DNA of 64,000 nucleotides from Ramazzottius varieornatus (Eukaryota; Tardigrada; Eutardigrada; Parachela; Ramazzottiidae): contig BDGG01000007.1 in assembly GCA_001949185.1 (NCBI GenBank), positions 565,017-629,016 on the forward strand, in the 5' to 3' direction. How positions within the stretch are numbered: the first letter of the stretch is position 1; each line of letters opens with the position of its first letter. This document shows, one piece after another, positions 45,386-56,244 of the stretch. The position numbers and the translations under genes were made by a program. The notes under the pieces are model-generated. The model was not told the origin of the DNA. It searched no databases and worked only from the letters and a program-made list of their open reading frames with translations.

Positions 45386-47603
45386 ATGAGGGCTCCCCTC
45401 TGCGTTCTTGTCTTATGGGTAGGTTTTCTGAGTTGTTTCCTCTGTTTCGACGATGGACACAGAAAAGCGAAACTTGGCCCAGCTGCAATCGAGGGGAAAA
45501 TCTCAGGCTCATCAACGACATGACTTTGGCGGAAAAGCTCGGCCAACTGCAACAGCTTTCGGGAACGTGGTATGGTGAGGTGGCAGACTACGACATCCCT
45601 CCAATAAAGCAAGGCCTTGCCGGCTCTATCCTCAACGTCCACGGGGCGGCTAGGACCAACCAGATTCAACGTTGGGCTCTGGAGTCGCGACTAAAAATTC
45701 CAGTTCTTATTGCCGTCGACGTCATTCACGGATTTCGTACACTGTTTCCCATCCCTCTGGATGAAACGGCCAGTTGGGACCTCGAAGCCGTAGAGCAGGC
45801 AGCTGCCATCGCAGCAGCCGAAGCGCGCTCTGTTGGAATCCATTGGACCTTTGCGCCCATGTTTGACGTCATGCGGGATCCTCGCTGGAGTCGCATCGTG
45901 GAAGGATCTGGTGAAGATGTTCATCTGGGAAACTTGATGGCTAAAGCTCGAATCCGTGGATTCCAGGTCAGTTGTCAGGACAGTCGAGGTCAAGGTGAAT
46001 ACACTCTAATGTCACGCTTCGGTGTGTTTCAGGGTACGGATTACAGTGCGCCCGATAGGGTCCTGGCCTGCGCCAAGCACTTTGCTGCCTACGGAGCAGC
46101 TGAGGCCGGTCGGGATTACAATGGTGCCGACATGAGCGAACGAAGACTGCGAGAAATCTACCTCCCTCCATTCAAGGCCGCCGTCGACGCCGGTGTCGGG
46201 TCTTTCATGACCGCATTCAACGACCTCAGTGGTGTGCCGGCAACGGATAACAAGTTCTTACTCACCAAAGTCTTACGTGACGAATGGAAGTTTGACGGAC
46301 TGGTAGTGTACGACTGGGATGCAGTGTACGAACTGATAAACCATCAGTATGCCACAAATAAGAGCGAAGCAGCCATGCACGCCGTCAACGCCGGAACCGA
46401 CATGGAGATGAACAGTCGCACATATGTTACCCACGGCGCCCAGCTCATCCAGTCGGGCAAAGTGTCCACTGGGACGGTCAACACTGCTGTACGAAACATC
46501 GTGCGAATTAAATTCCGTTTGGAACTGTTTGATAACTCTTTCACTGATGAAACACTCGAAAGCCAGACGCTTTTCAAAGAAAAATTTGTGGCCGCTGCGA
46601 GGAACATTACAGCTCGCACGATGGTCCTCTTGAAGAACGAGAACAACCTTCTACCCGTTAGTACAACCATTGGAAAGCTCGCCGTGATTGGTGGACTGGC
46701 TGCGGATAAGTATGAGACCACCGACCACTGGCCTGGCGACGTTCACTGGCAAAATTTTGTGACTATGCTGGATGGTATCATGACCAAGTTGGGAGTTACC
46801 AGTACCAATGGTCAAGTCACTTACGCAGAAGGTTGTGACGCGTACTGCTCGAATACTTTGACGTTCGACAACGCCGTTCGTGTCGCACGAGCAGCTGACT
46901 TCGTGGTGGTGGCCGTTGGTGAGCCCAGAGAATATTCAGGGGAAGCCGGCTAAATGGCTAACATGGACTACCCGGACATCACCTAGAACTGGTCCAGCGA
47001 GTGCATAAAACCGGGAAACCATACGCTGTGGTGCTGGTCAACGGTCGACCGATGACGATTGAATGGCTGGCGGAAAATGCGCTAGCCATTCTGGTCACGT
47101 GGCGCTCCGGCTCGATGGGTGGTCACGCGGTGGCGGATGTGCTGTTCGGAGACGTGAATCCGAGTGGCAAGTTACCAATGTCGTTTCCTCGAAATGTCGG
47201 CCAGATTCCAGTCCATTATGACCACAAGAACACGGGAAGACCGATTGACAAAGCAAGCGGATCGCTGACTGAACGCTACCGCTATCTCAATACGCCGAAC
47301 TCGCCGTTGTATCCTTTCGGCTTTGGTCTGAGCTACAGGACTTTCGTAGTCGAGCACTTGCAGTTATATGTCCCGACTGTAGCAGCGGACCAGGACGTGC
47401 GGTTGGCAGTGACTGTAAGGAATGCCGAACAGCGAGACGGTCAAGAAGTGGTGCAAGTGCATGACGACTGGCGCTGGAAAGTGGAAGCCGGTGTATTTGA
47501 AATTTACGTAGGTGGCAACAGTGACGCCAGCCTGAAGGCCACTCTGACCGTCGCAAACACCCTTCGTGAACCTGTCGAGCACCCTGCAGCCTCTCCAGCC
47601 TGA
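45386..47603 (+). pseudogene. GH3 beta-glucosidase-like pseudogene
   Basis: This is a close paralogue of the intact gene at 49116. A signal peptide starts at 45386. At about 45507 a single C is missing (ATCTC-AGG against ATCTCCAGG), which shifts the frame. The body then reads well through KHFAAYG and YDWDAV (the intact copy has SDWDAV). At 46951-46953 a TAA stop replaces TCG, and a further single-base loss follows a few codons later. Near 47461 an in-frame deletion removes about 45 residues of the C-terminal fibronectin-like domain, and the C-terminal anchor signal is gone. The intron at 45970-46032 matches that of the intact copy in position. Long tracts are nearly identical to the intact gene while others are clearly diverged. 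Confidence 0.88.
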
Positions 47604-47699
47604 ATAGTTTCAATGCTACCTAATGCGCGCAAGACACTAGAAAATGGGACGACTGTTGAGAAAAACAGCAGTGCCTCCTTGATCCCATATAGGAGCCCG

Positions 47700-47705
47700 A
47701 ATAAA
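47700..47705 (+). terminator. Poly(A) signal AATAAA
   Basis: A canonical hexamer lies about 97 bases past the end of the GH3 pseudogene reading frame, left from its former 3' UTR. Confidence 0.45.
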
Positions 47706-49115
47706 TGCTGAGTCATTTTTCTTGTCTCTTCGAACCACCTCCCTCGAATGATTGTGATACATGCGCCTATCGCCGACCGATCCTATCGGTATTCCAGCCT
47801 ACTGGCTATAGGGCTAAAGCCACCAATAGGCACAGTCTCATCATAGTCTCAAATTCTCCGAATCATCTTCCATGATACCTTTATGGGAGTGTCCATGCGC
47901 CGTTAGTACCTTGCACTGACCTCCAACATTGGTTGGTATAGTGTATGGTTGGAACAGTGTATTGGTAAGAGTGACATTATATGCACAAGAATAGGGGACG
48001 ACTGGACCCTGGCTTTCAGGTACGCGCAGCGTGTTGCTGACCATAGCTACGTCAGTACATTAGTAATGTACTGTAGTAATGTACTGTAAAGCTTCTTGAA
48101 CTTCGCGACCTGCGTCACAGTAAGCGTGTTGTATGCCCCATCATACCCATAAACTGTACGCGTACTGTAACGTCAGTTCGCGATGTATGCGAAAACAGAA
48201 TGCGAAAAGTTAACCGAAGAACTTGCGGTAGCCGCGTTCGGCGGAAGGGGAATGCAGGACATCGTCCGCTGAAGCAAAAGCTTTCTGTAGTCGGAATGCA
48301 TAATTTCCTGTGATACATATGTGATATATTTATGTAGTTCGCCCATCTGATAACTGTTACGCGCAGCTGAAGAAGAACTTATGCAAAGAAGGCTGTAGTA
48401 AATCCCTGAAAGCGGAGTTATCAAAAATCTTTTCTTACAGGGTGTCCCGGTTACTCCCACGAGTGGATGACTTTCTTCGCTTTGACATTCAGAGCACTGG
48501 GCAGAAATTACATGGCGTTAACACCAATCACTGGCTATCGCAATGCTTTGTTTTGATTAGACAATCAAAATCGCCTGGTCCATGATCAGCTTATTATGAT
48601 CAGTGGATTAATTTCGTCATCCGATTTCCACTTTCGGGGCAATTCGGCCCACTTAGTCTCCGATCGGCACTCACCCAGACTGGTCTTGCAAAGCGGAAGC
48701 CTGCCGATAGAAGCAATCAAATGCAGAAGAGCGCTTTGGCGGGCACTTACTACCAACCATCTTCCTCCAACCTCCGTACATGTGACAACATCGGCGCACG
48801 CTTAACGCTCTTCGTGTTGATTACGTAGCTGAAACTGGTATCACAGTCTTTGGCATTGTCAGTTGTCACGCTTTACATTCAGATCAATGGCTTATCCGCT
48901 GCTCAAGCTGTAATTCACTTTGCTGTGACTACGAAACTGATAAAAGTGACAACTGAGGAAATACCTACCCAGTAATTTGGATGTAAGCGAGTGTCGAGCC
49001 GGTAGACATAGCCGCATTTATTCAGTCTTCTGCTGAAGGACCAGGTCACTTAGAACAGTGTCAAGCTCAGAACCCATCGGCTGGTCCCAAGTCAGATTTT
49101 GTACCAGTAGTTACA
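47706..49115. other. Spacer between the two GH3 copies
   Basis: I see no gene. It contains the second copy of the palindromic element family (48088-48190) and the promoter region of the intact GH3 gene. Confidence 0.4.
48088..48190. mobile_element. Second copy of the MITE-like palindrome family
   Basis: The left arm AAGCTTCTTGAACTTCGCGA and the inverted right arm near 48176-48190 (TTCGCGATGTATGC) match the element at 24551-24664, as does the interior (GTATGCC, CCCATAAACTGTACGCG). It is more diverged than the first copy. Confidence 0.7.
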
Positions 49116-51869
49116 ATGAGGAGCCTCATCTACTTAACTTTGTCATGTACTCTTTTATCCACTTGCGTATTCGGGTATCCTCACGGACAGAAGAACCCGA
49201 AACTCAGCCCTGCAGAGATTGAGGAGGAAATCTCCAGGCTTATCAATGACATGATCCTACCGGAGAAGCTCGGTCAGCTGCAACAGCTCGCGGGAGATTG
49301 GTACGGAGAGGTGGGTCCCAGTGACATTCCACTGGTCAAACAAGGTCTAGTCGGATCTATCCTCAACGTCCATGGAGCTGCGCGAACCAATCAGATTCAA
49401 CGCTGGGCTCTGGAGTCGCGACAAAAGATCCCTGTTCTGATTGGCTTCGACGTCATTCACGGATTTCGTACACTGTTTCCCATCCCTCTGGGTGAAACGG
49501 CCAGTTGGGACCTCGAAGCCGTAGAGCAGGCAGCTGCCATCGCAGCAGCCGAAGCGCGCTCTGTTGGAATCCATTGGACTTTCGCCCCTATGGTGGATGT
49601 CATGAGAGACCCTCGCTGGGGCCGTGTGATGGAAGGCTCGGGCGAAGATGTCTTTTTGGGGAGTGAAATGGCGAAAGCACGAGTTCGTGGATTCCAGGTT
49701 GGTTTGACCGGAAAAAAAATTTGATTTGCTTGAGTCTTTGTTCTTGGTGTTCGATGAAACTTCAAAGATTCAAAATCTGAAATGACAGTGTACTATTCAA
49801 AGACAAATGACTTCGTGGGCTTTGTTCGGTTCCGTGTTGCTAATATGCATTTGTTTAGGGCGGCGACTACAGCGCCCATGACAGAGTCCTGGCCTGCGCC
49901 AAGCACTTTGCTGCCTACGGAGCAGCTGAGGCCGGTCGGGATTACAATGGTGTTGACATGAGCGAACGAAGACTGCGAGAAATCTACCTTCCTCCATTCA
50001 AAGCCGCTGTCGACGCCGGTGTCGGGTCTTTCATGACCGCATTCAACGACCTCAATGGTGTGCCGGCAACGGGTAACAAGTTCTTACTCACCAAAGTCTT
50101 ACGTGACGAATGGAAGTTTGACGGACTGGTAGTGTCCGACTGGGACGCTGTGTTAGAACTGATAAACCACCAGTACGCTACCAACCAAAGCGAAGCTGCC
50201 ATGTACGCGCTCAACGCCGGTACCGATATGGAAATGGCTAGTCGCACTTACGTCACGCACGGTGAACAATTGATCCGGTCGGGTAAAGTCTCTATCGAAA
50301 CGGTTAATACTGCTGTCCGAAACATACTTCGAATCAAGTACCGTATGGGCTTGTTTGACAACCCCTTCATCGATGAGAATTTAGAGAGCGCCACACTATT
50401 TAAACAGGAGTTTTTAGACGCTGCCAGAAACATCACAGCTCGTACTTTTGTCTTGCTGAAAAACCAAGGGAATATTTTACCGATCAGTAAAAGTATCGGG
50501 AAGCTCGCTGTGATTGGAGGACTTGCAGCGGACAAGTTCGAAACAACGGACCACTGGCCTGGCGACGTTCAGTGGCAAGATTCGGTGACAATGCTGCAAG
50601 GTATCATGACCAAGCTTGGTGTAACCGATACCAATGGACAAGTCACTTACGCTGAAGGGTGTGACACTTACTGTAGGAACACTTCGGTGTTCGACCGGGC
50701 TGAGCAGGTTGCCAGACAAGCTGACTTCGTGGTGGTGGTAGTTGGCGAGCCGAGGGAGTATTCAGGTGAAGCCGGTTCGATGACCAATATTGGTTTGCCA
50801 GGATACCATTTAGACCTGGTGAAACGAATCCATTCGACTGGGAAACCATACGCTGTGGTGCTGGTCAACGGTCGACCGATGACGATTGAATGGCTGGCGG
50901 AAAATGCGCCAGCCATTCTGGTCACGTGGCGCTCCGGCTCGATGGGTGGTCACGCGGTGGCGGATGTGCTGTTCGGGGACGTGAATCCGAGTGGCAAGTT
51001 ACCAATGTCGTTTCCTAGAAATGTCGGCCAGATTCCAGTCCATTATGACCACAAGAACACGGGAAGACCGATTGACAAAGCAAGCGGATCGCTGACTGAA
51101 CGCTACCGCTCAAAGTACATCGACTCCTTGAACTCACCACAGTATCCGTTCGGGTATGGCCTAAGCTACACCAGGTTTGCTTTTGAGAATCTGCAGCTGA
51201 ATACCACGAGCATAACTGCGGAGCAAAGTGTGCAGGTTGGCGTGAGTGTGCGAAACACCGGACAGCGAGACGGTGAAGAGGTCGTTCAGGTTTATGTTCG
51301 GGATGTCGCAGCCAGTATTACTCGGCCTGTTCGTCAACTGAAGGCTTTCAAGAAAGTCAAGGTAGCGGTGGGTCAAACGGTGCGCATAGAACTTATACTC
51401 AAACCGGAAGATTTGGGTTTCCTGGATGACAACTGGCAGTGGAAAATCGAACCTGGCGTCTTCGAGATCTATGTCGGTAACAACAGCGACACAACCATGC
51501 AGGCAAACCTAACAGTTACAACTGCTGCATCAGAGGTCATCGGCACTAGTACTGCTACTGCTGTCCCGGTTACAAGTTCAACCACCGTTAATATTGGGTA
51601 AGTCCGCCAACTGTTTAGTATTTCAAGAAGGGTTTGGAAACAATTATGCTCAAAAGTTCTAAACCTCTGGATCTGCCATTTTCCTTTGCTCGTTTTCGTG
51701 GTTTTAATACTGATAAGTTTGATAGCGTTTAAGTTCGGTCGGTCTTCGAGTGTGGTGTCGCAATTTGTATAACTCTGCACTTTTCAGGGAATCGTCGACT
51801 CACGGAGCCGCATCGTCCATCCAGTTCTCTGTGCCACTCATAGCTATCTTCTTACTGCTTGTGTTCTAG
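49116..51869 (+). CDS. GPI-anchored GH3 beta-glucosidase-like hydrolase
   Basis: Exons 49116-49697, 49859-51597, 51788-51869; 800 residues. A signal peptide (about 1-20) is followed by the GH3 (beta/alpha)8 domain with GFDVIHGFRTLFPIPLGE, KHFAAYG and the nucleophile motif VVSDWDAV (Asp288). Then come the (alpha/beta)6 sandwich (TARTFVLLKNQGNILPIS) and a fibronectin-type-III-like C-terminal domain (GQRDGEEVVQVYVRD). The last exon adds a small-residue stretch and a hydrophobic end (IQFSVPLIAIFLLLVF) typical of a GPI-anchor signal, after a Ser/Thr-rich stem. It is predicted to remove beta-linked glucose or related sugars from oligosaccharides at the outer cell surface, perhaps of gut cells. GH3 enzymes are patchy in animals, and an old gain from microbes is possible but not shown here. 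Confidence 0.9.
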
Positions 51870-52290
51870 CTACGGCGTAATTGATTCGTAAACTTTGACC
51901 ATTCGGAATCGTCTCCAATCGAAATTCACGATAGCCAAAACCAATTTTATTGGACGCGTCAGATACCAGCTTCATGGGCGATCTGGCTGTATGATCCTTT
52001 AGATTTCGAGAAAGAAGAAAAGTATCAAAGAGTTCTTTGTAACTTCATGACAAAGGTTCGTTAGCGAAACGTACATTGGCGTACGTACTTTAACGATTTC
52101 TTCGAGTGGTAGTGGCGTTATATTTTTGGTGGTAGTTGCTTGGGAATTCACGTTGTGATGGTTGTCTTTTCTGGAATATTTAGTCGGAAGTTTGAATACT
52201 TGTGTTCGGTCGCATTTTGTTATCAATTTGGTCTTTGGTACTTTGGTTCTCAATACTTGTGTTTGAATACTTGTGTCCAGTTTTTGATAC
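51870..52290. other. Spacer before the retrotransposon
   Basis: It holds the GH3 3' UTR and the probable left end of the retrotransposon. The phrase AATACTTGTGT recurs three times at 52194-52276. I cannot define the terminal repeat. Confidence 0.35.
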
Positions 52291-55200
52291 ATGAACGTCG
52301 GCAGGGCCTCGCTTTCTTCAGACTCTGACACAGAGCCTGTAGCTCGCCGAACCAGGATTCACGGACCTACGGCTGATGACCAACCTAATCCTCCAGTCCT
52401 TACGGTTCCCTCGCGTCGTAAACGAAAGACGCGCGCTAAGGCGACTCCGGCTCGTCAACGTTTCCGGAGGTCCAACACAGGCTCAACCGCCCCACGAGTG
52501 GCACGGGCTCTTATGGCCTCGGTGTCCGCCAGCTCCAGCAATCTCCAACCATCGTCCGAGGACTGGTGTGCGCTCCAAAACGAAGTTCGCCAACTCTGTG
52601 TTGAGGTCTCCAACTCTCTTCGGCACCTGTTTCCACGTCAAAAACAACAACCGCCGTACTACCCTGCTCGGATCAACACGCGCACCATCCGTGACTATGC
52701 TCGAGGATTCAACTGTCGATGCACCATCTTCCGCGCCCGTCATCGCATCTAGCTCCAAGCCCGCTCAGGTCCTAGCTCTTCCTCCAGCTGACCTTCACCT
52801 GCCCGTTGTCGAGCCCGCACTTTTGGCCAAGTTACAGAACCCGTGTGAGTATGTCGACCTGGAGAATTGCCTGCCTCAGAACCGGGCCAAGTTCGGTGAA
52901 ATCGAAGGACCCGCAACTTCAACGGGTCGCGGTCGCGGGGCTGGACGTTCTGAAAAGCATCGTATTCGATCTTTTGACGATTGGGCGGAAGCCTTGTCTC
53001 TGTTCTCCCGTTTTCGTGGCTACTATGCCCCGGAATTAGCTTCTCCAATGGTTGGATACATCAATGTGATCCGAAAGCTGTCCAAACAGTTTCCCTTAGC
53101 TACCTGGCAAGCTTGATACGGATGCGGCGACACCAACCATCTTCTGCCCGCTCGCCCGAGACGATTGCTACCCAGGGCTCCTTTTGCGTACCAACAGCTA
53201 TTCGTCCCTTGCTACCCATATCCGGATCGCGGCTATGGCTACCAAGGGCACCACCATTTAGCATTACAGCGGGTAGTAGTTGGCCAAGGAACGGGATACG
53301 GTTTTTCCACAAGCTCCTTTCGGATGGTCGAACCCTCAGAATCCTGTTTCTGTTAGTTACGAAACCAAAAAGCAGTCTTAAGTTATATCTCCCAGCGCTG
53401 AAGTCTGTCAGGCTTATAATCCTGGTTATGGTGAAGGCCCGTGGTGCCTCGATGGTCGGTCATCTCTGCAATGTATGTTTTTCCAGAAAGCATAGAGCAG
53501 CCTTCCACAACACGGGTGTTAACCCTCATCCCGTCCAGTAGGTCCACATCTCTCAAACCTCAAATTTTCTCTCTTCTTCTACAACACTATCCCGATAAAC
53601 ATGCAGTTTAACGCTTCTGTAATGGGTTGACAAACGGGTTTAGCATTGGCTATTTCGGCCCGGCTTTAGCACGTTTCACAAACAATGCAAAAACCGCGGA
53701 CCATCATCCGGATGTAATAGCCAGGTATATCAAGAAAGAAATCGAGGCCAAGCACACCGCGGGTCCTTTTCCCACTCTCTCGCTACCAAACTTCGTCGTG
53801 TCTTCGCTTGGTATTAGACCAAAGAAAACGGGCGGCGCTCGTTTGATTATGGATCTTTCTCGTCCCTTCCGAAATTCGGTTAATGACCACATTTCAGCAG
53901 ACGCGTTCACATTGAAATTCTCTAATATTAATGAAGCAGTAGCGCTAGTTATTAAGAGTGGGAAAGGAGCGTTCATTGCTAAGATGGATGTTGAAAGTGC
54001 GTTCCGGCTAACTCCAGTTCGCAAAGAGGACTGGCACCTATTGGGATATTTCTTTGACAACGAATATCATTTCGACATTGTTTTTCCTTTCGGGTTACGA
54101 TCGTCACCAGCGATCTTCAACCGTCTCTCAGAGTTCGTCAAATGGCTGCTGATACACAACGGTCCGACCATTGACTAGGTGCACTACATGGACGATTTCT
54201 TTGTCGTCTGTGATTCGGAACAGAAGTGTCACCAAGCCATGTTATACATGAAGCAACTGTGCGATGACCTTGGGGTACCGTTAGCCGACGAGAAAACGGG
54301 TCCTTCAACCAGCTTAACTTTTCTCGGAGTGGGGATTGACAGTGTCAAACAAACGTTACATGTGCCACAGCAGAAGATAGACGAATTAAAGATAGAATTT
54401 TCACTTTGTGACCATCGACCAGGGGCAACCAAGCGTCAACTTTTGTGTTTGATTGGGAAACTCAGTTCAATCAGGAAATGCATACCCGCTGGGCGGATAT
54501 TTCTGCGTCGGATGCTAGATTTAGCCCAGAAACTCCGAGGTTTAGACCATACCATTCATCTCAACCAAGGGTTCAAGGCAGACCTGGAATGGTGGAAGCA
54601 GTTTCTGTCACTTTGGAATGGTGCAGCTTCGTTTTTCGAACCAACGTGGATTCTTGCGTCTCGGTAGTCTTTGTTCACTGATGCAGCGGGTCCGATAGGG
54701 TGTGGTGCGATTTGCGGTAACCAGTGGTTCCAATACAGGTCGCCAGACGGGGTACTGGCTCTTAATCCACCTATCGCCTGGCACGAAATGGTACCCATCT
54801 ACCTATCATGTGTAGTCTGGGGTTCACAATGGCGCGGCAAGCGCCTGGAATTTTATCACGATAACCAAGCAACAGTCGCAGCATGGAAAAAGTTTTCAAG
54901 TCCCCACAAGGGTTTGATGGAGTTGATCCGACGCATTTATTTCCACGCAGCCAAGAACAACTTCACACTGAGAATTATGCATTTGCGCGGGGTGGCGAAT
55001 GCTATCGCTGATTCCCTCTCACGTTCTCAAATGGAACGGTTCCGCACGCTAGCACCAAGACCCAATCATTCACCGGAAACAATAGACTCGAACCTCACAA
55101 AGTCACGACAGTCACTGTACATGCAAAACGACAAATGGATCGAAAGCTCGACCACTTAGTTGACAGCCTTATCGCTGCCCACCTGACTTGTGGCACGGGG

Positions 55201-56030
55201 CTTATGGAACCGGGGTTAGACGGTTCTTTCGTTTTTGTATAACTCAGCAGTATCTTTTCCTTCCATCCGATTCGACCACGCTGCATCGATTTGCAGCATT
55301 CCTTTTTGATGAAAAAGTTTCCGCGAGAACGGGAGCCGTTTACATAGCAGCAGTCCGGAAGCAGCATCTCGAACAACTGTTCCCTGATCCTTGTGCGAAT
55401 GACTCTCATATGTCTTTGATTCTGAAAGGGTGGGCCAGACTGATAAAACCCCGTCCCGACCGGCGAAAACCCATTATTCGCAGTACAATGAAAATGCTCA
55501 AGCAACGCATTAAGCAAGAAGAAAAACTGGACTAATACGACAAAATCATGCTCTGGTCAGCATTCAACTTAGCCTTTTTTGGTTACTTGCGTGTGTCGGA
55601 GTACACAAGCTATTCCCAAAGCTGCCTTACTGACCCCCTATCCTTGTCGGATATTTTGATCTCCGACTATCTCCGCGTTTGCATCAAGCAAGACAAAACC
55701 AACTGTACTGGATTTCCTGTATACCTCAAGTTAGCTGCCACTGGCCATTCTTCTTACCCCGTTCGTTCTTTCTCGAAATATGTCATTTCTAGAAAAAATC
55801 TCAATTTCACCGATTCACCTTGCTTTATCTTTGAATCGGGAGGATTTTTAACCCGATGGCATCTAAAATTTTGACTAAAACAGTTTCGTGGGTCGAATTT
55901 TTCGTCGCACAGTTTTCGCATAGGCGCAGCAACGTCGGCCTGTGCATCTGGCATACCGATTGACTACATCAAGTTAGCCGGTCGATGGAAGATCAATGCT
56001 TACGCGCGCTACATTCGTCAAACTTCGTAG
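52291..56030 (+). mobile_element. Degenerate tyrosine-recombinase retrotransposon (DIRS/Ngaro type)
   Basis: A gag-like part (52291-53320) with at least two frame changes includes a basic, Pro/Ser-rich start and an FDDWAEALSLFSRF block seen in DIRS-group ORF1. It is followed by reverse transcriptase (53627-54660) with YMDD, RNase H (54671-55159), and a tyrosine recombinase (about 55135-56030) with LRVSEYT, HSFRIG and a final Y in ARYIRQ. RT and RNase H lie in one frame but are cut by TAG at 54176-54178 and 54665-54667. The recombinase has a frame change near 55190 and stops near 55533 and 55875. No integrase (DDE) domain is seen, which fits this group. The terminal repeats are not resolved. 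The element is not expected to be active. Confidence 0.88.
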
Positions 56031-56244
56031 AGAGCTTCCTAATATCAATGTGGCTTCTCACGCTGTGGTTGTGCTTGGGGTGACCATCGCTCGTGTCGGT
56101 GTTGGGGGTGTCGCTCTGGCCTAAATATAGGGTCAGCAAACCTTGCGACCGGTAACAGTTTCAACTTGCCAGTGGACGCCTTCTCAATGCCGGCACTTGC
56201 GTCCGTGTTCATTTAGAGTAAATTACGCCAATGTCTTTAGATGC

